Source: Pedomonas mirosovicensis
GTDB lineage: Bacteria; Pseudomonadota; Alphaproteobacteria; Sphingomonadales; Sphingomonadaceae
Direction: 5' to 3'
Assembly: GCF_022569295.1 (NCBI RefSeq)
Contig: NZ_JAKFIA010000001.1
Location: 15,001-79,000 of the forward strand
DNA length: 64,000 nucleotides
The first letter of the stretch is position 1; every line of letters begins with the position of its first letter. The notes below the pieces were generated by a model that ran no database searches, had not been told where the DNA came from, and worked only from the letters and a program-made list of their open reading frames with translations. Shown here one piece after another: positions 56,061 through 64,000 of this stretch. A program made the position numbers and the translations under genes.

Positions 56061-56210
56061 TTTGCAGAGGGACTTGTCCCCCTGACCCCCATTCGTCTCA
56101 AGGGGCCGTGTCCTTCATGGAGGGCGCGGCCCTTTCCTTTTGGCGGGGTCAGATGGGGCGCACCCTTCATGCAGGGCGCGGTCCGATAAAACGAACGGGG
56201 ACCGGAAGGG
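56061..56210. repeat. Double-hairpin intergenic element, copy C
   Basis: First hairpin CAGAGGGAC with GTCCCCCTG (56065-56084), then CCCCCATTCGTCTCA. The second hairpin, GGGCCGTGTCC with GGCGCGGCCC (56103-56132), has a TTCAT loop and a following CCTTT. A second, partial copy of the latter module (GGGGCGCACCC...GCAGGGCGCGGTCC) follows at about 56155-56189. It lies between the aminopeptidase and the glutathione peroxidase, both on the plus strand, and probably ends the first transcript. Confidence 0.65.
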
Positions 56211-56311
56211 GGCCTGGGCTCCCTTGCAAGCCCTTTTCTGCAAACCCTTTCGCGCCTTTTGCTTCGCTCTATAATCCGTCGCTCATCAGGCATCGAAGGG
56301 AGAGAAGCACG

Positions 56312-56899
56312 ATGCTGAAAAAGATTGCGACGGTTGCCACAGCGCTGCTGACCGGCGGCTTTGCGTACAGCTATGCCGTTCATGCCGAGCCGGTGAACGC
56401 GCCGGACGGCCGCACCGCCTATGATTTCACCCTGACCGCGATCGATGGCGAGAAGCTGCCGCTGTCGCAGTTCAAGGGCAAGGTGATGCTGGTGGTGAAC
56501 ACCGCCTCCAAATGCGGCTTCACGCCCCAGTACGAGGGCCTGCAGGCGATCCACGACAAGTATGCGCCCAAGGGCTTCACGGTGATCGGCGTGCCGTCCG
56601 GCGATTTCAACGACCAGGAGTTCGACACCAACAAGGAGGTGAAGGAGTTTTGCGAGACCAAGTTCGGCATCACCTTCCCCATGGCCGAGAAGGCGCATGT
56701 GAAGGGGGACAAGGCGACGCCGCTGTTCCGCTGGGCCGCCGAGACCCTCGGCCCCGGCTCGGAGCCGAAGTGGAACTTCCACAAGTACCTCGTCGGCCGC
56801 GACGGCCGCCTGATCGGTTACTTCGGTACCCGGGTCGCGCCTGATTCGCCCGAGCTGACATCGGCCATCGAATCGGCCCTGTCCGAACCGGCGTCCTGA
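56312..56899 (+). CDS. Glutathione peroxidase family, exported (Cys type)
   Basis: The 195-residue product has an N-terminal signal peptide (MLKKIATVATALLTGGFAYS, cleavage near HAEP), then the peroxidase domain with Cys68 in NTASKCGFTPQYEGLQ and Trp154-Asn155 in EPKWNFHKYL. The usual second catalytic position (Gln in FPCNQFG) reads VPSGDFNDQE, so Asp98 replaces Gln; this variant is seen in some bacterial members. The second family Cys is in EFCETKFG. It probably reduces lipid or hydrogen peroxides in the periplasm, likely with thioredoxin rather than glutathione. ATG at 56312 behind AGGGAGAG. Confidence 0.9.
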   Translation: MLKKIATVATALLTGGFAYSYAVHAEPVNAPDGRTAYDFTLTAIDGEKLPLSQFKGKVMLVVNTASKCGFTPQYEGLQAIHDKYAPKGFTVIGVPSGDFNDQEFDTNKEVKEFCETKFGITFPMAEKAHVKGDKATPLFRWAAETLGPGSEPKWNFHKYLVGRDGRLIGYFGTRVAPDSPELTSAIESALSEPAS

Positions 56900-57009
56900 T
56901 CGGCCGCGTTGCGGGCGCGGGCCGCTTCCTTGCGGCGGCGGAGGTTGGCTCTGAGAGCCTCCGCCAGCCGCTTGGCGCGTTCCTGAGCCTGTTTTGAGTT
57001 ACTCGACAT
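56818..57009 (-). CDS. Small basic protein, conserved type in alphaproteobacteria
   Basis: The 63-residue product starts MSSNSKQAQERAKRLAEALR and continues ANLRRRKEAARARNAADQDA. This resembles a short basic protein often predicted in sphingomonads (…RAKALAEALRANLKRRKAQARAR). Function unknown. The start ATG is 57007-57009, and an RBS-like AGGAAT lies upstream. Its end overlaps the 3' part of the glutathione peroxidase gene by 82 bases on the other strand, so the conserved part lies in the non-overlapping region. Moderate confidence only. Confidence 0.5.
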   Translation of the reverse strand: MSSNSKQAQERAKRLAEALRANLRRRKEAARARNAADQDAGSDRADSMADVSSGESGATRVPK

Positions 57010-57121
57010 AAAATTCCTCGATTGACGCCTACCTTTTCTTGACAAGCCGCAGCGCGAACGGCAATAGACCGCGCACCCGATGCGTTCGGGACGCGGGGTT
57101 CGCCCCGCAGCCCATGTATGG

Positions 57122-57196
<75 letters not shown>

Positions 57197-57291
57197 TCCC
57201 CCTCCCCATCTCCCTGTCGAAACTTCCGCAGCGTCGGCCTGCCGTGCTATGACGCGCGCTCGCGCCCAGCGGCATAGAGGAGAGCGGCGCA

Positions 57292-57699
57292 GTGAAGGCA
57301 GGCAGGCTTGTCGCCCAGGCCAGGGACTGGGCCCGCACCATCAAGCGCGATGTGGTGGCCCTGTGGCTTGCCGCCCGTGACCCGCGCACGCCCTGGTATG
57401 CCAAGGCGCTGGCCGCGCTGGTTGCCGCCTACGCCCTGTCGCCGATCGACCTCATTCCCGACTTCATTCCGGTCCTCGGGCTTGTGGATGACATCATCCT
57501 CGTTCCCTTGGGCGTTCTGGCGGCGATTCGGCTGGTGCCGCCGGTAGTCATGGCCGAGATGCGCGTTCTTGCCGCCCAACGCGCCGCGCGCCCGCGCAGT
57601 CGGATGGCGGCATGGATGATCGTCTGCCTGTGGCTTGCGCTGGCGGCGCTGATATCCGCCTGGCTCTGGCGGAGCCTCGGTGAAGGCACCCCCGCCTAG
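57292..57699 (+). CDS. DUF1232 (YkvA-like) membrane protein
   Basis: The 135-residue product begins with a GTG (57292). It carries the DUF1232 signature LALVAAYALSPIDLIPDFIP-like segment (KALAALVAAYALSPIDLIPD then FIPVLGLVDDIILVPLGVLA) and a C-terminal hydrophobic helix (AAWMIVCLWLALAALISAWL). Function unknown; family members are small membrane proteins. It follows tRNA-Thr by about 95 bases and could be co-transcribed with it. Confidence 0.9.
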   Translation: MKAGRLVAQARDWARTIKRDVVALWLAARDPRTPWYAKALAALVAAYALSPIDLIPDFIPVLGLVDDIILVPLGVLAAIRLVPPVVMAEMRVLAAQRAARPRSRMAAWMIVCLWLALAALISAWLWRSLGEGTPA

Positions 57700-57815
57700 C
57701 GCCTGTGGCAGCAAAAACACGCACACTGTTGCCAGAAGTGCCGCGCGCCCTGTGGTTCACACCTTGTTCACCGTTCCCGCTTTAGGCAGGGTAGGGAGAA
57801 GTTCGGACAAAACCC

Positions 57816-58334
57816 ATGCGCCTTGCCTTGGTTACAGCGCTACTGGTTCTGTGCGGTGCGACGGCCCAGACGGCGCGCGCCCAGGACTACATGCGCCCTG
57901 TGGTCAAGGTGCCGGGCACCGCCGCCAACCTCTCCATGCCGGACAATCCGCCTCCGCCGCCGGCCGACAAGCCGGCCGCCGCGCCCTTGTCGCCAGAAGA
58001 TGACAAGGTGCAGTGCATCTCCATCGATGAGATTCGCGATGCGGTGATTCGCAACGATCGCACCATTCACCTGCGGATGCGCGGCAACGTCTATTACGAG
58101 ATGCGCCTGCAGAATACCTGCCCAGGCCTGTCGTTCTATGATGGCTTCTACTATCGCACGACGCCCAACCGGCAGCTCTGCGGCGGTCTGGATGTCATCA
58201 TGGCCCGCTCCGGCAGCCGCTGCCCCATCGAGTCGTTCACGCGAATCGAGAAGCCGCGGCGCGGCGATGCGGACAGTGCCCCGGCCGCCGCGGCAAAGGC
58301 AGGCAAGAAAAAGGCCGGAGAGCGCAAGGGCTGA
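57816..58334 (+). CDS. Secreted protein of unknown function, DUF6491-like
   Basis: The 172-residue product has a signal peptide (MRLALVTALLVLCGATAQTA, cleavage near ARAQ) and a proline-rich linker (PDNPPPPPADKPAA). A compact domain with four cysteines follows (VQCISIDEIRDAVIRNDRTI, LQNTCPGLSFYDGFYYRTTP, QLCGGLDVIMARSGSRCPIE). The 'CISIDEIR...DRTIHLRMRGN...NTCPGL' pattern resembles small periplasmic DUF6491-type proteins, but I am not certain. The tail is Ala/Lys-rich (KAGKKKAGERKG). No partner evident. ATG at 57816. Confidence 0.75.
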   Translation: MRLALVTALLVLCGATAQTARAQDYMRPVVKVPGTAANLSMPDNPPPPPADKPAAAPLSPEDDKVQCISIDEIRDAVIRNDRTIHLRMRGNVYYEMRLQNTCPGLSFYDGFYYRTTPNRQLCGGLDVIMARSGSRCPIESFTRIEKPRRGDADSAPAAAAKAGKKKAGERKG

Positions 58335-58388
58335 AACCTCAGCCCCGCGCTCCCCAGCCTGGTTTTCCCGAGTTCTGAGAAACGACTC

Positions 58389-58817
58389 TTAGCGGCGCGG
58401 CCCCATCGACGGCATCGGCGAGCGCCGGTCGCGCCGCGGCAGCTGCGCCTGATAGGCGACCGCGCAATGCTCGGGGCAGTAGGGGAAGCCCGGCTGCACC
58501 GACTTGCCGCAGAAGTGGAAGTCTTCCTCGCCAGGGTGGCCGTGCGGCCACTTGCAGATCTTGTCGTTCAGATCCAGCAGCGTAACGCGTTGCGGCTTGG
58601 TGACCACCTTCGGCTTTTTCGGCACGGCGGCCGCCGCCTTCTTGGGCGCATCGGCCTTCACCGGAGACGGACGCGCCTTGAGCCCAAGGCGGTGCGCCTT
58701 GCCGATGACGGCGTTACGGGTCACGCCCTCGCCCAGCTCCTCGGCGATCTGGCTCGCGGACAAGCCCTTCTCCCAGAGCCGCCTCAAAAGATCGATCCGC
58801 TCGTCAGTCCAGGACAT
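58389..58817 (-). CDS. gcrA: GcrA cell-cycle regulator
   Basis: GcrA is an alphaproteobacterial transcription factor that binds sigma-70 RNA polymerase and acts at promoters with CcrM-methylated GANTC sites. The 142-residue product starts MSWTDERIDLLRRLWEKGLS and continues ASQIAEELGEGVTRNAVIGK, the diagnostic N-terminal DNA-binding domain. After a basic linker (about 50-75) comes the Cys/His-containing C-terminal part (CKWPHGHPGEEDFHFCG, YCPEHCAVAY) that contacts sigma-70. The ATG at 58815-58817 is chosen by family match. Divergent from the ABC permease gene. Confidence 0.96.
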   Translation of the reverse strand: MSWTDERIDLLRRLWEKGLSASQIAEELGEGVTRNAVIGKAHRLGLKARPSPVKADAPKKAAAAVPKKPKVVTKPQRVTLLDLNDKICKWPHGHPGEEDFHFCGKSVQPGFPYCPEHCAVAYQAQLPRRDRRSPMPSMGPRR

Positions 58818-58944
58818 ACTAAAGAACCTCGTTTGAGATATTCGCACACTACATAGGGAAGGTCTGTCCAAATAGCGAGACCTTGTGGGCGGAAAGGACG
58901 CAGGCTAGCTGTGGAACGATGATAGTACGAGGGAATTTGAATTC

Positions 58945-59796
58945 ATGACCAGTCCAGCCCAAAGCGCCAGCGCCGCCCCCCGGGACAGCGGCCGATTTCA
59001 CGAACCCGGCGTGCAACGCATCGGCGTCCTCAACTGGTATGGCACCCGAACGCTTTACCTGAAGGAAGTGCGCCGCTTCCTCAAGGTCCATACCCAGACC
59101 ATCTGGGCGCCCGCCGTCACCACCCTGCTGTTCCTCGCCATCTTCACCGTGGCGCTGGGACGCGGCGGCCAGACCATCCTCGGCGTGCCGTTCGCCAGCT
59201 TCCTCGGCCCCGGCCTCATCGCCATGGCCATGCTGCAGAACGCCTTCGCCAACACCTCCTCCTCGCTGCTCATCGGCAAGGTGCAGGGCACCATCGTTGA
59301 TATCCTCATGCCGCCGCTCTCGCCAGGCGAGCTGCTGCTGGGCTATGTCGGCGGCGGCGTCACCCGCGCCTTTGCCGTGGGCGCGGCCGTGTGGGTCGCC
59401 ATTGCTCTCTGGCCGGGAGCGGACGCCACCATCCGCCAGCCCTGGGCCGTCCTTTACTTCGGCCTGATGGGGTCCGCCATGCTGTCGTTCCTCGGCATCC
59501 TCACCGGCATCTGGGCGGAGAAGTTCGACCACGGCGCGGCCGTCACCAACTTCGTCATCCAGCCGCTCTCCCTGCTCTCCGGCACCTTCTACACGCTCGA
59601 CCGGCTGAGCGGCGTCTGGGCGGCCATCAGCCACGCCAACCCGTTCTTCTTCATCATTGACGGCTTCCGCTACGGCTTCCTTGGGCAGTCCGACGGCCCG
59701 CTTGCCTGGGGCGCGCTCTACCTGCTCGCCATCAACGCCGTGCTCGGCGGCATCACCTACGCCGTGCTGCGGACCGGCTGGCGGCTGAAGGCGTAA
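58945..59796 (+). CDS. ABC-2 type transporter permease (YadH-like)
   Basis: The 283-residue product has about six membrane segments (IWAPAVTTLLFLAIFTVALG, ...AFAVGAAVWVAIALWP, YFGLMGSAMLSFLGILTGIW, LAWGALYLLAINAVLGGITY). The family motif around LSPGELLLGYVGGGVTRAF and WAEKFDHGAAVTNFVIQPLS is present. It is the membrane half of an exporter; the ATPase half is not adjacent (GcrA on one side, a DEAD-box helicase on the other), so its partner must be elsewhere. Substrate unknown. Confidence 0.92.
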   Translation: MTSPAQSASAAPRDSGRFHEPGVQRIGVLNWYGTRTLYLKEVRRFLKVHTQTIWAPAVTTLLFLAIFTVALGRGGQTILGVPFASFLGPGLIAMAMLQNAFANTSSSLLIGKVQGTIVDILMPPLSPGELLLGYVGGGVTRAFAVGAAVWVAIALWPGADATIRQPWAVLYFGLMGSAMLSFLGILTGIWAEKFDHGAAVTNFVIQPLSLLSGTFYTLDRLSGVWAAISHANPFFFIIDGFRYGFLGQSDGPLAWGALYLLAINAVLGGITYAVLRTGWRLKA

Positions 59797-59803
59797 TTGT
59801 TCT

Positions 59804-59968
59804 TTGCAAGGGAGGGCTTACCCTCCCTGCAACCCTTCGATTTTTTGGGGCGCATCCTTCTATCCAAGGGTGCGTCCCTTTTCATTTCGGCCAAAGAAAA
59901 GGGCCGCGCCCGTTATCACGAGCACGACCCTCCAAAACAAATGGGGGCGCGGGGGATAAATCCCCCGC
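59804..59968. repeat. Double-hairpin intergenic element, copy B (between convergent gene ends)
   Basis: Plus side: TTGCA-A-GGGAGGG with CCCTCCC-TGCAA (59804-59832), then a 13-base-pair wobble stem GGGGCGCATCCTT with AAGGGTGCGTCCC (59847-59878) followed by TTTTC. Minus side: GCGGGGGA-TAAA-TCCCCCGC (59949-59968) and GGGTCGTGCTCG with CGGGCGCGGCCC (59901-59930) followed by TTTTCTTT. So each direction has the same two-hairpin order. It ends both the ABC permease and the DEAD-box helicase. Confidence 0.7.
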
Positions 59969-59994
59969 AATGAAACCCCTATCCAGTAACCCGC

Positions 59995-61449
59995 TTACGC
60001 GGCGCGCACCGGGCGCGCGCCCTGCGGGCGGCGACGGCGGCGGGGAGGACGGTTGCCGCCCTCCTCGCCCTGCTCCTGCGCGGGGCGGGCCTTGTGGCTG
60101 CCTTCCTGCTTCTCGCCACGGAAGGGCTTCTTCTCCTGCCCGGCGCGGAAAGGCTTTTCGCCCCGGCCGCCTTCATGCCGTTCGCCGCGCGGGCCGCGTT
60201 CACCACGCTCGCCGCGCTCACCGCGTGGGCGGTTGCCGGAGCCATTGCGCTCCCCGCCCCGGATCTCGCGGCCCTCCCCGCGCGGGGCCGGTGCGGCCAT
60301 GGCGGCGGGCAACTCGCCGCCCTTGTGGGAGGTGGCGTAGATGGAGTGGCCGATCAGCCGCTCGATCAGCTTCAGGTACGGCTTCTCGCTGTCATCGACG
60401 AACGAGATGGCGATGCCCGAGCTGCCGGCGCGCGCCGTCCGCCCGATGCGGTGAACGTAGCTTTCCGGAATGTTCGGCATGTCGAAGTTGATGACGTGCG
60501 AAACGTTGTCCACGTGGATGCCGCGCGCGGCGATGTCCGTCGCCACGAGGATGGGAATGCTGCCGTCCTTGAAGCCGGCGAGCGCGCGGGTGCGCTGCGC
60601 CTGGGTCTTATTGCCGTGCAGGGCCGCCGCGTGCATCCCGGCGCGGGTAAGGATGGTGACCAGCTTGTCCGCCCCGTGCTTGGTGCGCGCAAAGACCAGC
60701 GCGCGGTCCATGTTTTCCGCGTCGCGCAGGGTTTCCACCAGCAGCAGCCGCTTGTGCGGCTGGGCCACGTGAATGACCTTCTGCTCCACCTTGTCAGCGG
60801 TCTTGGCGACGGGCGTCACCGCCACCTCCACCGGGTCGGTGAGCAGGGTTTCGGCAAGCTGACGGATGGCGGGCGGCATGGTGGCGGAGAAGAACAGCCC
60901 CTGCCGCTTCTTCGGCAGGGCGGCAACGATGCGCTTCAGCGGCTGGATGAAGCCCATGTCGAGCATCTGGTCCGCCTCGTCGAGCACCACGGCCTCGACT
61001 TCGGACAGGCTGACCGTGCCCTGGCCCATGTGGTCGAGCAGGCGGCCCGGCGTTGCGACGAGCACGTCGACGCCGGCAGCCAGCGCCTGCTTTTGCGCGC
61101 CCATCGGCACGCCGCCGAACACGGTGACGATCTTGAGCGCCGTGCCGTGCGCCATGGTGCGGAAGGTGGCGGTGATCTGGCTGGCCAGCTCGCGGGTGGG
61201 GCTCAGCACCAGCACGCGGCAGTGCTTGTAGCTCACCCGGCGCGGCGCTTTCAGGATGCGATGCAGCAGCGGCAGCGCGAAGGCCGCCGTCTTGCCGGTG
61301 CCGGTCTGGGCGATGCCGAGGAGGTCGCGCCCTTCCATCACATGGGGGATGGCGCCCGCCTGAATCGGCGTCGGCGTCTCGAAGCCATGCTTGGCGAGGG
61401 ACTGGAGGAGGGTCTGATGAAGGCCGAGGCCTGAAAAGTTCGTGGTCAT
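59995..61449 (-). CDS. DEAD-box RNA helicase, RhlE type
   Basis: The 484-residue product starts MTTNFSGLGLHQTLLQSLAK (ATG 61447-61449). It has the Q motif (FETPTPIQAGAIP), AQTGTGKT, LSPTRELASQ, VATPGRLLDHM, LDEADQMLDMGF, FFSATMP, IPILVATDIAARGIH and SYVHRIGRTARAG. A long basic, glycine/arginine-rich tail (about 400-484, RGERGERGERGPRGERHEGG) is typical of RhlE-like proteins that remodel ribosomal or messenger RNA. Divergent from argD. Confidence 0.95.
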   Translation of the reverse strand: MTTNFSGLGLHQTLLQSLAKHGFETPTPIQAGAIPHVMEGRDLLGIAQTGTGKTAAFALPLLHRILKAPRRVSYKHCRVLVLSPTRELASQITATFRTMAHGTALKIVTVFGGVPMGAQKQALAAGVDVLVATPGRLLDHMGQGTVSLSEVEAVVLDEADQMLDMGFIQPLKRIVAALPKKRQGLFFSATMPPAIRQLAETLLTDPVEVAVTPVAKTADKVEQKVIHVAQPHKRLLLVETLRDAENMDRALVFARTKHGADKLVTILTRAGMHAAALHGNKTQAQRTRALAGFKDGSIPILVATDIAARGIHVDNVSHVINFDMPNIPESYVHRIGRTARAGSSGIAISFVDDSEKPYLKLIERLIGHSIYATSHKGGELPAAMAAPAPRGEGREIRGGERNGSGNRPRGERGERGERGPRGERHEGGRGEKPFRAGQEKKPFRGEKQEGSHKARPAQEQGEEGGNRPPRRRRRPQGARPVRAA

Positions 61450-61811
61450 GGATACTTTCGTCAAATCTTCGCAGGCGATGACACGGCCCCGCCCCGAAAA
61501 CGGGACGCATGCCGCGCGCATCGCCGTGCCGCGCGATACGAACCGCACGGCAGTGAGGGCAATGACCCTCCGCGTGATCTGGATGGCCGGTCGAATCAGG
61601 AAGGCTCTTTATTGGCAGCCGCCCGCTAAACAAAGAAACAGGGCGGCGGTCACGCGACCGGAGAACTTCCGAGGCTGCATTGGCAGCCGGCTACACATGG
61701 GCGCAAACGGCCATAAAGTCAAGGAACATCGGCATAAAAGCCGGATCGGCAGGACGGGGCAAAACCGGGCCGGGGCGGGCCCGCATCCCCTTGGCGCGGC
61801 ATACAGTTCCA
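61450..61811. other. Intergenic region between the DEAD-box helicase and argD
   Basis: The first ~360 bases of a 450-base divergent gap. I see no protein-coding signal I trust. It should hold the helicase promoter. The right end of the gap holds a promoter-like site (61812-61841) and a terminator-like hairpin (61856-61880), given separately. Confidence 0.5.
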
Positions 61812-61841
61812 TTGACTTGCGCGCGCTTCGCCGCCATTAAA
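61812..61841 (+). promoter_or_regulatory. Promoter-like sequence upstream of argD
   Basis: TTGACT (61812-61817), an 18-base spacer and ATTAAA (61836-61841). Transcription would start about 50 bases before the argD start codon. Confidence 0.4.
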
Positions 61842-61855
61842 CCTTGCACAACCGT

Positions 61856-61880
61856 GGCGGTCCCTCTTGGACCGCCTTTT
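61856..61880 (+). terminator. Terminator-like hairpin just before argD
   Basis: Perfect 8-base-pair stem GGCGGTCC (61856-61863) with GGACCGCC (61869-61876), loop CTCTT, followed by TTTT. It lies 19 bases before the argD ATG and downstream of the promoter-like site. It may be an attenuator, or the end of an upstream transcript. Confidence 0.5.
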
Positions 61881-61899
61881 GTCGTTTGGAGAACCAAGC

Positions 61900-63082
61900 A
61901 TGATCACGCCGGTGATGCCGACCTATGCTCGCGCCGATATCGAAATGGTGCGTGGTGAAGGCGCTTATATGTTTGATTCCAAAGGGCGAAAATATCTGGA
62001 TTTCGCCGCTGGCATCGCTGTGAACGCCTTCGGGCATGGCCACCCGCATCTGGTGGATGCGCTGAAGCGCCAGGCCGAGCAACTGTGGCACACCTCCAAC
62101 CTCTACCGGGTGCCGGGGCAGGAGCGCCTGTCGGAGCGGCTGCGCGAGGTCACCTTTGCAGACACCATGTTCTTCACCAACTCGGGCACCGAGGCGGTGG
62201 AGTTCGCCATCAAGGCCTGCCGCCGCTACCACTACGCGCAGGGCCGGCCCGAGAAGTACGGCATCATCACCTTCTCCAACGCCTTCCACGGCCGCACCAT
62301 GGGCGCGATCTCGGCGACGGACCAGAAGAAGCTGCGCGAGGGCTTCGAGCCGCTGTTGCCGGGCTTCACCGTGGTGCCGTTCAACGATCTGGCGGCGGTT
62401 GAAGCGGCCATCGACGAGCACACCGGCGGCATCATGCTGGAGCCGCTGCAGGGCGAAGGCGGCATCACGCCCGCAACCCCCGCGTTCATGCAGGGGCTGC
62501 GCGCCCTGTGCGACAAGCACGGCCTTCTGCTGATCCTCGATGAGATCCAGTGCGGCGTCGGCCGCACCGGCACGCTGTTCGCCTACGAGCAGTACGGCAT
62601 CACGCCCGATATCATGGCCATCGCCAAGGGCATTGGCGGCGGCTTCCCCCGTCGGCGCGTGCCTGACGACCGAGCAGGCGGCGGCGGGCATGGTGGTCGG
62701 CACCCACGGCTCCACCTACGGCGGCAACCCGCTGGCCATGGCGGTCGGCAACGCCGTGCTCGATCTGGTGCTGGAGCCGGGCTTCCTCGACCATGTGCGC
62801 CAGATGGGCGAGCGCCTCTCCCAGGCGCTGGAGCAGATGATTCCGAATCACGACGGCATCTTCGCGCCCGAGCCGGTGCGCGGCCTTGGCCTGATGCGCG
62901 GCATCAAGTGCCTGGTGCCGAGCCGCGAGCTGGTCAACCACGCCCGCTCGGAAGGCATTCTCACCGTGGCCGCCGGTCAGGACGTGCTGCGCCTGCTGCC
63001 GCCGCTCAACATCGAGCAGGCCCACATCGACGAAGCGGTCGAGCGGCTCTCCGCCGCCGCACGCTCCTTCCGCAAGGACTGA
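61900..63082 (+). CDS. argD: Acetylornithine/succinyldiaminopimelate aminotransferase ArgD (single-base frameshift)
   Basis: PLP-dependent class III aminotransferase of arginine (and often lysine) synthesis. The ATG at 61900 starts [20 protein letters not shown]. Motifs include [52 protein letters not shown] and the PLP lysine in [13 protein letters not shown]. The frame shifts at a run of five C (62647-62651): four would continue [20 protein letters not shown], and the rest up to RSFRKD lies in that frame. Restored length is about 393 residues, normal for the family. The argF start follows 3 bases later, so the two form an arginine operon. Confidence 0.95.
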
Positions 63083-63085
63083 CGG

Positions 63086-64000
63086 ATGAACAACAGCCCG
63101 ATCCGCCACTTTCTCGATCTGACCACGCCCGGCCTTCCAGCGCTCAGGGCCATTCTGACGGAGGCGCGCCGCCGCAAGGAGGCGCGCCGGGGCCTGCCCA
63201 AGGGCCGCGTGGACGAGGACCGGCCGCTGGAGGGCCATACGCTGGCCTCGATTTTCGAGAAGCCCTCCACCCGCACGCGCGTTTCCTTCGATATGGCGAT
63301 GCGGCAACTGGGCGGTTCGACCCTCACCCTGTCGTCATCCGAGTTGCAACTGGGACGCGGCGAGACCATTGCCGATACGGCGCAAGTTCTGTCGCGCATG
63401 GTCGATGCCATCATGATCCGCACGGATGCCCACTCGAAGATCGAGGAGCTGGCGGCCAACGCCACCGTACCGGTGGTGAACGGCCTGACCGACTTCAATC
63501 ACCCCTGCCAGGCCGTCGCCGACGTGCTGACGGTCGAGGAAAAGCTGGGCGGCGTTGAAGGCACCACCTGGACGTGGCTGGGCGACGGCAACAACGTGGT
63601 CCACTCCATCATCGAGGCCGGGGCGCTGCTGAACTTCACCGTGCGCGTGGCGGTGCCGGACGGCTACGAGCCCGAGCAGACGGTGGTGGAAGCCGCCCTC
63701 GCCCGCGGAGCCAAGGTTGAGCTGGTGCGCGATCCCCGCGCGGCCGTCGAGGGCGCGGACGTGGTGGTCACCGACACCTGGGTCTCCATGGGCCAGGCGG
63801 ACAGCGCGGCCAAGATGGCGGCGATGATGCCCTATCAGGTGACGAAGGAATTGATGGCGCTGGCGCGCCCGTCGGCCGTGTTCCTGCATTGCCTGCCCGC
63901 CCACCGGGGCGAGGAGGCGACGGCGGAGGTGATCGACGGCCCCCGGTCCGTAGTGTTCGACGAGGCGGAAAACCGCCTCCACGCTCAGAAGGCGATTTTG
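63086..64000 (+). CDS. argF: Ornithine carbamoyltransferase (cut by window end)
   Basis: Makes citrulline from ornithine and carbamoyl phosphate. The ATG at 63086 opens [20 protein letters not shown], and the frame stays open to the window edge (305 codons; family length about 310), so only a few residues are missing. Signature motifs: [20 protein letters not shown] (carbamoyl phosphate site), [13 protein letters not shown], the ornithine-specific DTWVSMGQ, and [17 protein letters not shown] (catalytic Cys). Begins 3 bases after the argD stop. Confidence 0.96.
   Translation, partial: MNNSPIRHFLDLTTPGLPALRAILTEARRRKEARRGLPKGRVDEDRPLEGHTLASIFEKPSTRTRVSFDMAMRQLGGSTLTLSSSELQLGRGETIADTAQVLSRMVDAIMIRTDAHSKIEELAANATVPVVNGLTDFNHPCQAVADVLTVEEKLGGVEGTTWTWLGDGNNVVHSIIEAGALLNFTVRVAVPDGYEPEQTVVEAALARGAKVELVRDPRAAVEGADVVVTDTWVSMGQADSAAKMAAMMPYQVTKELMALARPSAVFLHCLPAHRGEEATAEVIDGPRSVVFDEAENRLHAQKAIL

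Noticed and set aside
63083-63558. Continuation of the argD frame as one long fused protein
   Set aside because: Beyond the C5 run the frame is out of phase; the true argD end and the argF start lie in other frames with clear family motifs.

Overview
The window is about 64 kb of GC-rich DNA from an alphaproteobacterium, most probably of the order Sphingomonadales. The pointers are a GcrA cell-cycle regulator, DUF4167 and DUF2093 proteins, a SapC-family protein, three large TonB-dependent receptors with a plug directly after the signal peptide, and the chromosomal order ubiG / aspartate kinase - ptsP - RodZ-like - ispG - hisS - prfA - prmC - DUF4167. I cannot name a genus. I see no plasmid, phage, insertion sequence or CRISPR array.

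Layout. 1-13.5 kb: a partial OprP-type porin with a Pho-box-like promoter, then housekeeping genes on the minus strand (DUF4167, prmC, prfA, hisS, ispG, RodZ-like, ptsP, nitronate monooxygenase-like, aspartate kinase), with ubiG divergent. A possible small RNA lies between the RodZ-like gene and ptsP. 13.6-16 kb: a LytS/LytTR two-component pair and a [2Fe-2S] ferredoxin. 16-22.4 kb: a DNA-repair island made of an AlkA-type glycosylase, PdeM phosphoesterase, ligase-associated DEXH helicase, metallo-beta-lactamase exonuclease and ATP-dependent DNA ligase. 22.4-28 kb: a beta-helix protein, clpB and a PAS histidine kinase. 28-40 kb: a TPR/2OG-Fe(II) oxygenase protein followed by three TonB-dependent receptors, the first two a tandem duplication. 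40-46.5 kb: an M23 peptidase, DUF2093, xseA, purD, and a phosphotransferase/hydrolase pair. 46.8-57 kb: SapC, an FAD-linked dehydrogenase, a LysR regulator, a phosphoesterase, a thioesterase, two peptidases and a glutathione peroxidase. 57-64 kb: tRNA-Thr(GGT), DUF1232, gcrA, an ABC-2 permease, a DEAD-box helicase, argD and argF (cut by the window end).

Two patterns run through the whole window. First, six long conserved genes (ispG, the Lhr-like helicase, two TonB receptors, purD, argD) are each broken by a single-base indel, five of them in a homopolymer. Several are normally essential or biosynthetic genes, so assembly error is the simplest explanation, and the features are given with the frame restored. 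Second, a family of GC-rich double-hairpin elements sits in at least five gene ends, mostly between convergent genes, and acts like a shared terminator cassette. One copy supplies the last codons and the stop of a phosphoesterase gene.
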